Assembly (NCBI GenBank): GCA_903824675.1
Contig: CAIJXV010000055.1
Location: 1 to 64,000, forward strand
DNA length: 64,000 nucleotides
Direction of reading: 5' to 3'
DNA from: an uncultured bacterium
GTDB lineage: Bacteria; Verrucomicrobiota; Kiritimatiellia; CAIKKV01; CAIJXV01
Shown here: positions 8,698-17,936 of the stretch, one piece after another
How the letters are laid out: every line of letters starts with the position of its first letter
How positions within the stretch are numbered: position 1 is the first letter of the stretch
Notes under the pieces: generated by a model
Told to the model about the DNA's origin: nothing
Database searches by the model: none
The model's input: only the letters and a program-made list of their open reading frames with translations
Made by a program: the position numbers and the translations under genes

Positions 8698-10038
8698 ATG
8701 GCGACAAAAAACAAATCCGTTCCGTTCGATGTCGGGAAACTGCCGAAGGGTAACACCGAGTGGTTTAAGCACGATCGGTTCGGGATGTTCATTCACTGGG
8801 GATTGTACTCTCAGGCGGCTCGTCACGAATGGGTCATGAATAACGAGAATATCCCCGTTGAGGAGTATGAGCGCCGGTATTTCAAGCGGTTCGACCCCGA
8901 CCTGTATGATCCCGAGATTTGGGCCGCCGCCGCCGCGAATGCGGGCATGAAATATTTCGTTATCACCTCCAAACACCATGAGGGGTTTTGCCTGTGGGAT
9001 TCCAAGCATACCGATTATAAAGCGACGAATACGGCGGCCCGCCGGGATTTGATCAAGCCCATGGTTCAGGCGTTTCGGAGCCAGGGGATCCGCGCCGGTT
9101 TATATTATTCGCTGATCGACTGGCATCATCCCCATTTCGTACTCGACAGCCAGATCGGACCCTATCGCGGGTTGTCGGACGCCGAGCGCGCCGCGAAAAA
9201 CAAGGGGCGCCGGATGGACCTGTATGCCGAATACATGCGCAAGCAGGTCACGGAATTATTGACCCAGTATGGCGATATCGATGTTCTCTGGTTCGATTTC
9301 TCCTATCCCGCCGCCGATGCGACCCAAGCCGGCGATTTCACCCAAGGCAAGGGCCGGTTAGCCTGGGAATCGGAGAAGCTTTACAAGCTGGTCCGCAAAC
9401 TCCGGCCCGACATCATTGTGGACGATCGTCTGGATCTGCCGGGCGCGTGGGATATCAAGACGCCCGAACAATGTCAGCCTCGCGAATGGGTGACCTTTGA
9501 GGGGCAGAAAGTCACCTGGGAAGCCTGCCAGACCTTCAGCGGGTCCTGGGGCTATCACCGGGATGAGTCGAGCTGGCGCAGTGTCGATGAATTGGTTCGC
9601 ACCCTGATCGATTGCGTGAGCAAGGGGGGGAACCTGTTGATGAACGTCGGGCCGACCGGTCGTGGGGAATTCGATGCCCGTGCCTTGGATCGGTTGCAGG
9701 GGATCGGCACTTGGATGAAGCGGCACAGTCGATCGATCTATGGTTGCACCGCGGCTCCGGCCGATATCCCGACGCCGGAGCATTGTCGGCTGACCTGGAA
9801 TCCCCAGACGAAACGCCTCTACGTGCATATTTTTGCGTGGCCATTTTCCTATCTGCACCTGGATAACCTGGCGGATAAGGTGGAATACATCCAACTTCTC
9901 AATGATGCATCAGAAATCCGACCGATGGGCGGGTGGCATGCGAAACAAATCCTCAACAAGGCCAATACGCTATCGCTCAATTTGCCGGCGCAAAAGCCCG
10001 ATGTGGCCGTGCCGGTCCTTGAGTTATTTATGAAATAG
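8698..10038 (+). CDS. Alpha-L-fucosidase, GH29
   Basis: The 446-residue protein is a GH29 alpha-L-fucosidase that releases L-fucose with retention of configuration. The hallmark N-terminal block WFKHDRFGMFIHWG is present, followed by KYFVITSKHHEGFCLWDS. The nucleophile is the Asp of VLWFDF (about residue 200), and GNLLMNVGPTGRG is the usual late motif. The start at 8698 is preferred because AAGGG lies 7 bases upstream; ATGs at 8668 and 8680 would add residues without support. No signal peptide is seen, so it probably acts inside the cell on imported oligosaccharides. It stands alone between two repeat-rich gaps, so operon membership is unclear. Confidence 0.93.
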   Translation: MATKNKSVPFDVGKLPKGNTEWFKHDRFGMFIHWGLYSQAARHEWVMNNENIPVEEYERRYFKRFDPDLYDPEIWAAAAANAGMKYFVITSKHHEGFCLWDSKHTDYKATNTAARRDLIKPMVQAFRSQGIRAGLYYSLIDWHHPHFVLDSQIGPYRGLSDAERAAKNKGRRMDLYAEYMRKQVTELLTQYGDIDVLWFDFSYPAADATQAGDFTQGKGRLAWESEKLYKLVRKLRPDIIVDDRLDLPGAWDIKTPEQCQPREWVTFEGQKVTWEACQTFSGSWGYHRDESSWRSVDELVRTLIDCVSKGGNLLMNVGPTGRGEFDARALDRLQGIGTWMKRHSRSIYGCTAAPADIPTPEHCRLTWNPQTKRLYVHIFAWPFSYLHLDNLADKVEYIQLLNDASEIRPMGGWHAKQILNKANTLSLNLPAQKPDVAVPVLELFMK

Positions 10039-10138
10039 GCGACTCGTTTCCAGACCCGGACACGAATCCTTTGATGGCAAAATAGACCGGGGCCGGTGCG
10101 GGATTTGGGCTTCATCATTTTTAACACGGCTTTGTGAG

Positions 10139-10309
10139 GGTGCATCTGCGATTCGATGCATAGAAACACTCACTAAAGGCGCTACTAGAAAAGTTTTCAA
10201 TCGATGTCGGCCCGCCCTTCTCAGTGGCGGGCACCTGATGATGGAGGGGGGCGATCCGCGGACGCCGGGCGCAGAGGCCCGGCCCACAACAACGGGGAAT
10301 TGGGTTGTG
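10139..10309 (-). repeat. Intergenic twin-hairpin repeat, inverted copy
   Basis: This copy lies in reverse orientation relative to those at 167-635. Read on the minus strand it gives GTAGGCCGGGCCTCTG-like sequence, the two GC-rich hairpins, and CATCGATTGAAAAC. It then continues through a segment carrying GCATCTGCGATTCG, which also follows the copy at 25551, so the family has a longer form with this extra module. The rest of the 416-base gap (10039-10454) contains no gene that I can see. The regulator's promoter should lie in its AT-rich end near 10385-10450. Confidence 0.75.
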
Positions 10310-10454
10310 GGCGAAGCACCACCTTGGGCGGTGTATCAAGCAAATAGGCGAATTTGCACTGAATCGCCGATGCGCTCTTTTTGTGGTTTGTGGTTTACAT
10401 CCCATTCTTCATCTGCTAATTTAAGGCTATCGAATTAGTGGAGATTAACGTCGT

Positions 10455-10898
10455 ATGAAAATGTCAACTAAGGGACGGTATGGAATCCGATTCATGCTTG
10501 ATTTGGTAGAGCATTATAGCCAAGGGCCGATTCCACTCAAGGATGTCGCCGAGCGACAGGATATCTCGGAAAAGTATCTCTGGCAGGTCATCAATCCGCT
10601 CAAGGCGGCAGGGTTGATCATTCCCATCCGGGGGGCGCATGGCGGCTATGTTCTGGCGCGAAAGCCTCGGGAGATTTCGGTTCGCGATATCATCATCGTT
10701 TTGGAAGGACCGTTGGCCCTGGTTGAGTGTATGGAAAAGAAAAGTCGGTGCCGACGCATTCCCGACTGTATGGCCCACGACATGTGGGTGGAAATCGGCG
10801 AAAAACTGGATCAGACCCTCCGCGAAATCACCCTTGCGGATATCGTCGAACGGTTCCATGCGCGGCGACTTTCCGATCCGGTCAATTATTCGATTTAA
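10455..10898 (+). CDS. Rrf2-family transcriptional regulator, Fe-S type
   Basis: The 147-residue DNA-binding protein belongs to the Rrf2 family (IscR, CymR, NsrR, RirA). The N-terminal MSTKGRYGIRFMLDL and the winged-helix region with ISEKYLWQVINPLKAAGLI are typical. Three cysteines occur as C-x6-C-x5-C around residues 91-104, close to the spacing that binds a [2Fe-2S] cluster in IscR, so a redox- or iron-sensing role is likely; CymR-type members lack them. The start fits family alignments and has GGAG upstream. It is the first gene of a run with a ThiS-like carrier, a ThiF-like activator and MetY, so it probably controls sulfur-amino-acid synthesis in response to Fe-S or cysteine status. That link is inference from position. 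Confidence 0.85.
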   Translation: MKMSTKGRYGIRFMLDLVEHYSQGPIPLKDVAERQDISEKYLWQVINPLKAAGLIIPIRGAHGGYVLARKPREISVRDIIIVLEGPLALVECMEKKSRCRRIPDCMAHDMWVEIGEKLDQTLREITLADIVERFHARRLSDPVNYSI

Positions 10899-10916
10899 TC
10901 CTCAGCTTTTAATAAC

Positions 10917-11117
10917 ATGAAAATTTACCTGAATGGCGAAAAATTCGAAGGGTCGGAAAACCTGACGTTGGCTGATTTGGTTGCCCGGCAGGCCCCATCG
11001 GATCGGCGGGTGGCGGTATTACACAATGGGCAAGTGATCACGGCTGATCGGCTGGATTCGGTTCACCTGGCGCCGGATGACCGGGTTGAACTGGTGACGT
11101 TGGCGCCGGGAGGGTGA
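10917..11117 (+). CDS. thiS: ThiS/HcyS-like sulfur-carrier protein
   Basis: This 66-residue ubiquitin-like protein starts MKIYLNGEKF and ends exactly in APGG, the di-glycine tail that is adenylated and converted to a thiocarboxylate. Family members serve thiamine synthesis (ThiS) or, as known in Wolinella succinogenes, homocysteine synthesis (HcyS with HcyF and MetY). The latter is favoured because metY follows two genes on and no thiG or thiH is nearby. Wolinella HcyS needs a protease to expose its GG end; here GG is already terminal, so none would be needed. The next gene's ATG lies 2 bases beyond the stop, with a GGAGG ribosome site inside this gene's end, implying coupled translation. Confidence 0.85.
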   Translation: MKIYLNGEKFEGSENLTLADLVARQAPSDRRVAVLHNGQVITADRLDSVHLAPDDRVELVTLAPGG

Positions 11118-11119
11118 AG

Positions 11120-11866
11120 ATGCGCGACGATTTTCAGGAGCGCTTTGCCCGGCAAATTTCCCTGCCGGATATCGGTGAAGACGGGCAACGCCGCTTGGGC
11201 CGCGCGACGGTCGCAGTGGTGGGACTGGGTGGCCTGGGTTCGCCGGTCGCGCTTTACCTGGCCGCCGCGGGAGTCGGGACGCTGGTCTTGATCGATGGCG
11301 ATCGGCTTGAAGTCAGCAACCTGCAACGGCAGGTTTTATATGTCGCAGATGAAGTCGGCCAGTTCAAGGCCGAGTGTGCGGACCGCCGGTTACACGCCTT
11401 ATGGCCGGGATTGAAAACGCGCGTCGAACCCCAGCCTCTCGCAGTGGATACTGCGTCGGGATCCTTGGCGGGGGTGGACGTGATCGTGGAGGCTACGGAT
11501 CGGGTGGCGGCGAAACTGATGACGGCCCGGGTGGCCCATCAGTTGGGAAAACCCTGTGTCCATGGCGGGATCATCGGGTTCGAAGGTCAGATTCTGACGG
11601 TACAGCCGGGCCGGACGGCCTGTTACGGATGCCTTTGGAGCGGCTTGGAAAATGAACCGGCCCGCACGCCACGGGGACCTTTGGGGGCGGTTCCGGGCGT
11701 CATTGGAAGCTTGCAGGCGGCAGAGGCGATCAAGGTGATTTTGGGAATCGGGCGGTCTTTGACGGATCGCCTGTTGATTTGCAATCTGTTGACGATGGAC
11801 TGGCGGACGGTGGATGTCCGGCAAAACGCCGGATGTGCCATTTGTGGAACTTTGCACAAGATATAA
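11120..11866 (+). CDS. ThiF/MoeB/HesA-family adenylyltransferase
   Basis: This is a 248-residue E1-like enzyme that adenylates the C-terminal glycine of a sulfur-carrier protein. The nucleotide-binding loop VVGLGGLGSPVALYLAAAGVG is intact and is followed by LIDGD and NLQRQ. Paired cysteines CYGC (about residue 172) and CAIC near the C-terminus form the structural zinc site. The ATG at 11120 is preferred over a GTG at 11114 because GGAGG sits 6 bases upstream. Its natural partner is the ThiS-like protein directly upstream, and the product would feed the MetY enzyme downstream; HcyF is the matching role. MoeB or ThiF function elsewhere in metabolism cannot be excluded. Confidence 0.85.
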   Translation: MRDDFQERFARQISLPDIGEDGQRRLGRATVAVVGLGGLGSPVALYLAAAGVGTLVLIDGDRLEVSNLQRQVLYVADEVGQFKAECADRRLHALWPGLKTRVEPQPLAVDTASGSLAGVDVIVEATDRVAAKLMTARVAHQLGKPCVHGGIIGFEGQILTVQPGRTACYGCLWSGLENEPARTPRGPLGAVPGVIGSLQAAEAIKVILGIGRSLTDRLLICNLLTMDWRTVDVRQNAGCAICGTLHKI

Positions 11867-11881
11867 ACCAGGAGAACAACG

Positions 11882-13174
11882 ATGACGAAACAAGGGTTGG
11901 CGACGATCACCTTACATGCCGGGCAGAAACCCGATCCGACCACCGGTGCACGGGCGGTGCCGATTTACCAGACGACCTCCTATGTTTTTAAAAGCACCGA
12001 GCATGCCGCGAATTTATTCGGGCTGAAGGAATTCGGCAATATTTACACCCGCCTGATGAATCCGACAACGGATGTGTTTGAACAACGGATGGCGGCGATC
12101 GAAGGGGGAACCGGAGGACTTGCCGTGGCCTCGGGGCAGGCGGCCATCACGAATTCCTTACTGGCGATAACCCGGGTGGGCGATGAAATCGTGGCCGCTA
12201 ATAATCTGTATGGCGGGACCTACCAGCTTTTGCATTACACGTTCCCCAAGTTGGGGCGGACGGTGAAATTCGTCAATTCACAGGATATCGAAGCCTTTCG
12301 TCGGGCGATCACGCCCAAAACGCGGGCGATCTATGCCGAGACCGTCGGCAATCCCAAGCTGGATGTGCCGGATTTTGAGGCGATCGCCAAGATCGCCCAT
12401 GAAAACGGACTGCCGTTGGTGGTCGACAATACGGTGGGCGTCGGCCTGGTGCGGCCGATCGAGTATGGTGCGGATATTATTGCCAGTTCCGCCACGAAAT
12501 ACATCGGCGGACATGGAACGTCTCTGGGCGGCATCATTGTCGATTCGGGGAACTTTAAATGGAATAATGGTAAATTCCCCGAATTCACCGAGCCCGATCC
12601 CAGCTATCACGGCCTGGTCTATTGGGATGCCCTCAGCAATGTGCCCGGCATGGGCAATGTCGCTTTTATTCTTAAAGTCCGGCTGACCCTGTTGCGGGAT
12701 CTGGGGGCGACGTTGAGTCCCTTCAACTCCTTCCAATTTTTGCAGGGATTGGAAACGTTGACCTTGCGCCAGGCGAAACATTCGCAAAATGCCTTGGAGA
12801 TCGCGCACTATTTGAAGAAGCACCCCCGCGTAGCCTGGGTGAATTATCCGGGTTTGGCGGAACATCCCAGTCACGCCAACGCCAGCAAATATCTGAAAAA
12901 TGGATTTGGCGGCCTGCTGGGATTCGGAGTCAAAGGCGGCTTGGAGGCTGGGAAAAAATTCATTAATTCCGTGCAACTGATCTCGCATCTGGCCAACATC
13001 GGGGATGCCAAGACGCTGGTGATTCATCCGGCGTCCACGACGCATCAACAGTTGACCGAAGCGGAGCAGGCGGCGACCGGAGTGACGGCTGACTACATCC
13101 GGTTATCCGTGGGATTGGAAGATGTCGCCGACATCCAGGCGGACATGGACCAGGCCTTGGCCAAAACCTGTTGA
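11882..13174 (+). CDS. metY: O-acetylhomoserine sulfhydrylase family enzyme (MetY)
   Basis: The 430-residue PLP enzyme belongs to the Cys/Met metabolism family and matches MetY, which makes homocysteine from O-acetylhomoserine and a sulfur donor. Seen motifs: [20 protein letters not shown] at the start, [14 protein letters not shown], and the PLP lysine (about K206) in [16 protein letters not shown]. The insertions after that lysine and the overall length fit MetY rather than the shorter MetB or MetC. AGGAG lies 7 bases before the ATG. It is the last gene of the Rrf2-ThiS-ThiF-MetY run, only 15 bases after the ThiF-like gene, so the thiocarboxylated carrier is a likely sulfur donor in place of free sulfide. 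Confidence 0.9.
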   Translation: MTKQGLATITLHAGQKPDPTTGARAVPIYQTTSYVFKSTEHAANLFGLKEFGNIYTRLMNPTTDVFEQRMAAIEGGTGGLAVASGQAAITNSLLAITRVGDEIVAANNLYGGTYQLLHYTFPKLGRTVKFVNSQDIEAFRRAITPKTRAIYAETVGNPKLDVPDFEAIAKIAHENGLPLVVDNTVGVGLVRPIEYGADIIASSATKYIGGHGTSLGGIIVDSGNFKWNNGKFPEFTEPDPSYHGLVYWDALSNVPGMGNVAFILKVRLTLLRDLGATLSPFNSFQFLQGLETLTLRQAKHSQNALEIAHYLKKHPRVAWVNYPGLAEHPSHANASKYLKNGFGGLLGFGVKGGLEAGKKFINSVQLISHLANIGDAKTLVIHPASTTHQQLTEAEQAATGVTADYIRLSVGLEDVADIQADMDQALAKTC

Positions 13175-13204
13175 GCGGGATGGCCGAGAATAGAGAACGG
13201 GTGC

Positions 13205-13242
13205 CCGATTTTGACGTTGGAACAAAATCGGACGCCTTCTTT
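13205..13242 (+). terminator. Putative terminator after metY
   Basis: CCGATTTTG (13205-13213) is exactly complementary to CAAAATCGG (13223-13231), with a 9-base loop, and a T-rich stretch (TTCTTTTT) follows about 6 bases later. It sits 30 bases after the MetY stop in a convergent gap, which is where a terminator is expected. The stem is AT-rich, and the gap before the T-tract makes it a weak candidate. Confidence 0.45.
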
Positions 13243-13368
13243 TTGCTTCTGAATTCAGTTGCCGGTGTTGTGGGTGCCGGGTGGGGTGGGAATTGCTGTT
13301 TCAGGTTCAACCCCCCCATGACCTAATGCGGCAGGGTCATCCGGACCCGGGCGGAGGAGTTGAGCCGA

Positions 13369-14097
13369 TCAGATTTTCAAGCTGATGCCGGCGATAAACG
13401 AAAGGTCATTGCTTTCCAGATCTTGGCCGGGGTCGCTGTCGTATTTATCCTGGAGCACCAGTCGCAGGCTGAGCCGATTATTAACAGCGGCTTCGATGCC
13501 GAGTTCCGCATTGAGCAAATAACGGGTGACGTCATCGACTTGCGGGAGATACTCGACCGATTCCCAGATTTTGGATTTGTTTGTGAACCGCATTTCGCCA
13601 TTTTCCCCGATTCGTAATGCCAGATATTCATCCTGAACATCGGCCTTGTCCTCGGACACAAAGGTCGGACCGGTTTCAAACGAGAGTTTGTTGTCATCGG
13701 TCTTAACCAGGAACAACCCGACACCGGGGCCGGCGGTCAGCCGGTAATTCAGATCGGCGATCTCATCGTGGTCCAGTGTGAGGTCGAAGTAGGCGAATGT
13801 TTTCTCGGAGAGGGTTTTTTTGACGTTGGCGAATCCTTTGGCATTATTGACCGTGGTATCCTTAACGTTATCCTTTTCGCTTTGGCCGTATTTTGCATCG
13901 GCGCCAACCTTGAAGGACCCGAGTTTGTCGCGTTCGCCTTCCGTAACGAGGCGGATATTGCCCTGCTGAGTTTTAGTGTTGCCGTCGGTTAGGCTGGCAC
14001 CGGCGGATAGGGAGGTTTCAAGGCGATTCGTGCTGGCGGAGGCGGTCAGGCCCAAACTTAAGCCGGCTAAAATAAGCAGGGATTTTGAAATATTCAT
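13369..14097 (-). CDS. DUF481 family outer-membrane protein (YdiY-like)
   Basis: The 242-residue protein has a signal peptide (MNISKSLLILAGLSLGLTASAS) and then alternating polar/hydrophobic strands. The early SAGASLTDGNTKTQQGNI block is the hallmark of DUF481/YdiY proteins, and the chain ends in a strand, SFIAGISLKI. Family members are outer-membrane barrels sometimes linked to salt stress; their function is not firmly known. AAAGGA lies about 9 bases before the ATG. It is followed, 58 bases after it on the opposite side of its start, by mscL reading the same way, so both genes may be part of one osmotic-stress transcription unit, which is an inference. Confidence 0.8.
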   Translation of the reverse strand: MNISKSLLILAGLSLGLTASASTNRLETSLSAGASLTDGNTKTQQGNIRLVTEGERDKLGSFKVGADAKYGQSEKDNVKDTTVNNAKGFANVKKTLSEKTFAYFDLTLDHDEIADLNYRLTAGPGVGLFLVKTDDNKLSFETGPTFVSEDKADVQDEYLALRIGENGEMRFTNKSKIWESVEYLPQVDDVTRYLLNAELGIEAAVNNRLSLRLVLQDKYDSDPGQDLESNDLSFIAGISLKI

Positions 14098-14155
14098 CGG
14101 AGTGTTTCCTTTGAGATAGAATTGAGTCGGACAGGATTGGCAGGTCTTGAATCGG

Positions 14156-14491
14156 TCAAGCTTTGGGTGCGGATTTATCGCGTCGCAGGTAATTCATGCC
14201 CTTGATCAGCATGAAAATTGCCCAAGCCACGATTAGAAAATCCACAAAAGATTGAATGAACAGGCCGTATTTGAGCAAAACGGCGGGTGCTTCACCAACG
14301 GCCGGCTTAAGGGTGAGGGCCAACTCTGAGAAATTCATGCCCCCGATCAGCAAACCGATGGGCGGCATCAGCACATCATTGACCAGCGAAGTGACAATTT
14401 TACCGAATGCGCCGCCGATGATGATTCCAACGGCCATATCGACCACATTACCCTTGCTGGCGAACTCCTGAAATTCCTTGGCGATGCTCAT
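14156..14491 (-). CDS. mscL: Large-conductance mechanosensitive channel MscL
   Basis: The 111-residue inner-membrane channel opens under membrane tension and releases solutes in osmotic downshock. The first transmembrane segment has the conserved pattern [20 protein letters not shown], followed by [10 protein letters not shown], a periplasmic loop and a second helix [15 protein letters not shown]. The start at 14491 is set by AGGAG 9 bases upstream; an in-frame ATG 57 bases earlier has no ribosome site and would add a non-conserved leader. The C-terminus is shorter than in E. coli and lacks a clear amphipathic bundle. It reads into the DUF481 gene after 58 bases. Confidence 0.95.
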   Translation of the reverse strand: MSIAKEFQEFASKGNVVDMAVGIIIGGAFGKIVTSLVNDVLMPPIGLLIGGMNFSELALTLKPAVGEAPAVLLKYGLFIQSFVDFLIVAWAIFMLIKGMNYLRRDKSAPKA

Positions 14492-14728
14492 GACTGTTTC
14501 TCCTGTTAATGACTTTATTTTATACGTTGTTGGAGCGATGATATGCAAGATTTTAAAAATATGATTTTTTTAACCACCCGGCTCATCCGGCGTAAGGACG
14601 GTGACTGACGCGCCTCTCGCGGCGCAACTACAAGCTGGAGAGCGCGGTTGGTAGTAGGCGCGCGTGAGCGCTGTTCGGGAATCCGGCAATAACGCCAGAC
14701 CGATGGGCTGGCTCGGAGGGCGATTGCC

Positions 14729-15625
14729 TTAAACCGCGAAGACGATGATCAGAACTCCGGCCAAAATAATCGCCAGTCCGACGGCTTTTCGGGCTTGGTT
14801 TTTCTCCTGAAATAACAGGCCGCCCACGCCGAAGGAGATCAGGACATTGCTTCGGCGGACGGCGGAGAGGATGGAGATCAGGGCGGCCGGGTCGCGCAAG
14901 GCTTGAAAATAGAGGAAATCAGCGATTCCCAGGCTCAAGCCGATCAGGGGCAGGGTCGGTCGCCAAACGAAGGGTGTGGTGTTGCGTCGATTCGGCCACC
15001 AGGCGAACAGGACGACGGGGAACAGGATCAGGACCAGGTAAAACGAGAACCAGGGCTGAACCATACCGGTCGGATAACGGTGGAGCAGAAATTTGTCATA
15101 CAAGGCACTGATGGCGCCGAGCAGGGTGCCGATGGCCATTGCGCCGACCCAACGGTCGCGGTGAAAAAAAATTCCTTCACGCTGACCGGCCAGTGACAGG
15201 ATGAAATAGCCGCCCAGCGTCAGGGCCAGTCCCGCCCATTGGGGGAGGGACGGCATTTCCCCCATCAGCGTGACGGCACCCAGCAAGGTCCAGAGCGGCG
15301 CCGAGGCGCGGATGGGGGAGGCGATGGAAATCGGCAGATGTTTCATCCCGAAATAGACGAATACCCAGGAGAGTGAGACGATCAGGGATTTGAGAAAAAT
15401 CAAACCATGCTCGATCGGCGACATCGGGGGCGAAAAGAACGGGGTGGCGGCCAGCCATTCCGGTTGAATCCGGGAAATAAGCACCAGGGGAATCCAGGGC
15501 AAGGCTCCGAAAAGGGTGGAAATCAGCAGGACGGGAAACACGGCATTGCGATTGAGCGCCGCCTTTTTACTGATGTCGTAAATGCCTAGAAAGAGAGCTG
15601 AAATGATGCCGTACAAAATCCACAT
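14729..15625 (-). CDS. EamA/DMT-superfamily transporter
   Basis: The 298-residue protein has ten hydrophobic segments in two related halves, as in EamA (drug/metabolite) transporters of the inner membrane. The N-terminus, MWILYGIISALFLGIYDISK, is typical, and the end of the first half, TLMGEMPSLPQWAGLALTLGG, and of the second half, LLFQEKNQARKAVGLAIIL, show the repeated E-plus-G pattern. Substrate cannot be read from sequence. It starts 6 bases after the YfhO-like gene ends on the same strand, so they share a transcript. The 180-base gap before mscL holds some inverted GC-rich sequence but no gene. Confidence 0.85.
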   Translation of the reverse strand: MWILYGIISALFLGIYDISKKAALNRNAVFPVLLISTLFGALPWIPLVLISRIQPEWLAATPFFSPPMSPIEHGLIFLKSLIVSLSWVFVYFGMKHLPISIASPIRASAPLWTLLGAVTLMGEMPSLPQWAGLALTLGGYFILSLAGQREGIFFHRDRWVGAMAIGTLLGAISALYDKFLLHRYPTGMVQPWFSFYLVLILFPVVLFAWWPNRRNTTPFVWRPTLPLIGLSLGIADFLYFQALRDPAALISILSAVRRSNVLISFGVGGLLFQEKNQARKAVGLAIILAGVLIIVFAV

Positions 15626-15631
15626 ATCAGG

Positions 15632-17908
15632 TCAGGCTTTCGCGTTGGGCGGGCGAGGGTGATGGGGGTGGGTGCGGAGGGTGGTCGCCCCGGCCCATCC
15701 GGCCGCCAGGAAACACCCCAGTGCACACAGGCCCAGTCCGGCATCCCAGCCCGGGGGGTGGTAGGTCAGGTCGATTGCGCGGGCTCCGGGCGAAACGAGA
15801 ATTTTTGTCCAAGGCCCTTCCCCCGCGCACACGGTTTGTGGTCGGCCGCGGTCATCGAGGGCTGACCAGCCGCGGATGAAAGTCTGGCGGATCAGCAGGC
15901 TTTCGACTCCGTCCGGAACCCGGATGAAAGCCCGGTGGGGGTTGATTTTACAGAAGGAGACGGAGGTCGTGAATCCCGGAGGATTGGCTTCACAGAGGGG
16001 GCGCGGGTGCAGGCGGAGCAGTGTGAGTTCTCCATCGGCGCCCCAATTTCGGGCGATTTCCGGGTTCAGTCCTGCCTGCGTGAAAAGTTCGACGCGTATT
16101 TTTTCGGTCAGGAGCCACTCGACCGCGGCTTCGCGGCAAAAAGCGGGGAGCGATCGTTCAGAGGAAAGAGGGATGGTGCGCGGCGAGTTTTTAAATTTTT
16201 CAAAAGAAGCGACGGCCAATGGCGAGAATCCACCGGCGGTGGGGATATTCCAAAGACGGGGGGCATTGAATCCCAGCAGTTCGCGATAGAGAACGGCATC
16301 CTTTTCGCTGGGACGTAAACTTTGGAAGAAGGAGGGGAGGGGCGCTTTGATCAGGTCGGGATCCGTGAGATAGCGGGCTTCAGGCGTTTTCAAGGCTTGG
16401 AGCGTTTGGGCGACGAGGGGGGGATCGAGGGGGCGAAACGCGGTGGTCAGCGGTTTTTCGATGAACCAGGCCAGTGCCAATTCGGTGGCGAGGAGGATGA
16501 CGAGGGCGGCGGAGGAACTGGCTGGACGTTTGCGAAATAGGAAAAGAATGGCGGCCAACCCGATCCAGGGAATTAGGGACATGAGGGCACGGAGTGACAC
16601 GAAGTGAAATGATGCGGGGGGGAAATAGCGGGCGACCGTTCCGGCGAGAATGAGCAGGATTGCGATTTCGGCGGCCAGGAGGAGGACGGTCAGGCGGATC
16701 TGGAAAGGGTTGAAACGAGCCCGGAAGACGGGTGCCCGTCCTGCCGCCCAACGCCGCTGGGCGCCGAATCCGGCGAGGATGACACCAAAGAAGAGGACCC
16801 AGAGCAGATGCTTTTCGGGGTATCGAAAACTGCCGATTAGGGGAAGGCGGGTGAGATATTCGAGGCCGGGGCAATGGCGCCCCAAGCTCAGGATGAGAAA
16901 TCCAACGGCGAACGCGAACGGTGCGCCCGCCCGGAAATCATTTCGGCGGCGCAGTGTGTTCCAGCCGGCCCACCAAAGGGCGATCAGGCCGAAGTGGAGC
17001 GAGGCCGTCCACGGTTGCTCAAAAGGCGCCTGGGATCCGTTCAGGAGATGGCCCCACCATAGATCGCGTCCACCGAAAGCGTGGGGGATGAAGAATTCGA
17101 GCAGGCGTCCGGGATGAAGCGAACGGGTCAGCGCATCGCCCAATCCCGAAGCCCGTAGGCTTTCAGGGAAATAACAGAGAGTGGTGAGCCATTGGGGGGC
17201 CGTCCAGAGGAGGCAGAATACGGCGGCGATGGCCAGGATGGAGAGTCGGAGGCGGCGGTCGGGCCGGGTGGCGGCCCAGAGCGCGGCGACGGGCCACCAG
17301 ATCAGGGCGGTCTGGATGTCGCCGCCCAGAATGAGGAGGGAGACAGCGAGGGCGGTGAGGAGGGCGGGAGGAAGCCAGGAGCGTTGTGCGGAGGAGAAGA
17401 GCGCGGCGAAGGCGAGTGGGATCCAGGGGAGGGCTATAAAATTATGGGTATCCCACATGCTATGCGCATAGCCTCCGAAGGCGTAGGCGAGGGCTCCGAC
17501 GAGTGCGGCGGCCGGGTGGACCCGGAAGACGCGTAGACAGAGGAAGAGGCCGACGCCGGCGAATAGAACGTGAAACACGAGGAAGAGTTGATAGCCCCAA
17601 GGGAAGGGGAGTAAATGGATCAGCAGAGCCGGGGGGTAAAGGACGCCGGCATTGGGATTGGCCAGCAGGGGAACACCGCATTGGAAGGCGTCGGACCAGA
17701 AAGGGATATGGCCCGCCAACCATTGACCCCGGATCTCGAGGGCCATGGGCCAGTTGTAGACAAGGGTGTCCCAGCGAAAGAGGAAATGACCGGGAAGGAG
17801 GGCCGGCAGGCAGAGAAGCGCGGTGAAGGCCAGGAGCGCAACAGCCCAGAGGAAGCGTGGCCCGAGGTAGGTGGATTTCCAAGACATGCGGTACTTTAAG
17901 AGCCGCAT
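15632..17908 (-). CDS. YfhO-like polytopic membrane protein
   Basis: The 758-residue protein has about a dozen hydrophobic segments followed by a soluble C-terminal domain and a final membrane helix. The N-terminal pattern, a first helix and then a loop with FRWDTLVYNWPMALE and a segment PFWSDAFQCGVPLLANPNAG, matches YfhO-type proteins (GT-C-like fold), which are thought to take part in glycosylation of cell-surface polymers. A signature near residue 350 (SFRYPEKHLLW) also fits. An ATG seven codons in could be the true start. It lies 28 bases after vapC and 6 bases before the DMT transporter, which could flip or move the lipid-linked sugar. That pairing is inference. Confidence 0.7.
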   Translation of the reverse strand: MRLLKYRMSWKSTYLGPRFLWAVALLAFTALLCLPALLPGHFLFRWDTLVYNWPMALEIRGQWLAGHIPFWSDAFQCGVPLLANPNAGVLYPPALLIHLLPFPWGYQLFLVFHVLFAGVGLFLCLRVFRVHPAAALVGALAYAFGGYAHSMWDTHNFIALPWIPLAFAALFSSAQRSWLPPALLTALAVSLLILGGDIQTALIWWPVAALWAATRPDRRLRLSILAIAAVFCLLWTAPQWLTTLCYFPESLRASGLGDALTRSLHPGRLLEFFIPHAFGGRDLWWGHLLNGSQAPFEQPWTASLHFGLIALWWAGWNTLRRRNDFRAGAPFAFAVGFLILSLGRHCPGLEYLTRLPLIGSFRYPEKHLLWVLFFGVILAGFGAQRRWAAGRAPVFRARFNPFQIRLTVLLLAAEIAILLILAGTVARYFPPASFHFVSLRALMSLIPWIGLAAILFLFRKRPASSSAALVILLATELALAWFIEKPLTTAFRPLDPPLVAQTLQALKTPEARYLTDPDLIKAPLPSFFQSLRPSEKDAVLYRELLGFNAPRLWNIPTAGGFSPLAVASFEKFKNSPRTIPLSSERSLPAFCREAAVEWLLTEKIRVELFTQAGLNPEIARNWGADGELTLLRLHPRPLCEANPPGFTTSVSFCKINPHRAFIRVPDGVESLLIRQTFIRGWSALDDRGRPQTVCAGEGPWTKILVSPGARAIDLTYHPPGWDAGLGLCALGCFLAAGWAGATTLRTHPHHPRPPNAKA

Positions 17909-17936
17909 AGCGGTCCGTCCAGCGTGAAAGGGGGCG

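Noticed and set aside
10917-11117. A dedicated thiamine role for the ThiS-like gene
   Set aside because: No thiG, thiH or thiE is near and metY follows in the same run; the homocysteine route is favoured, though not proven.
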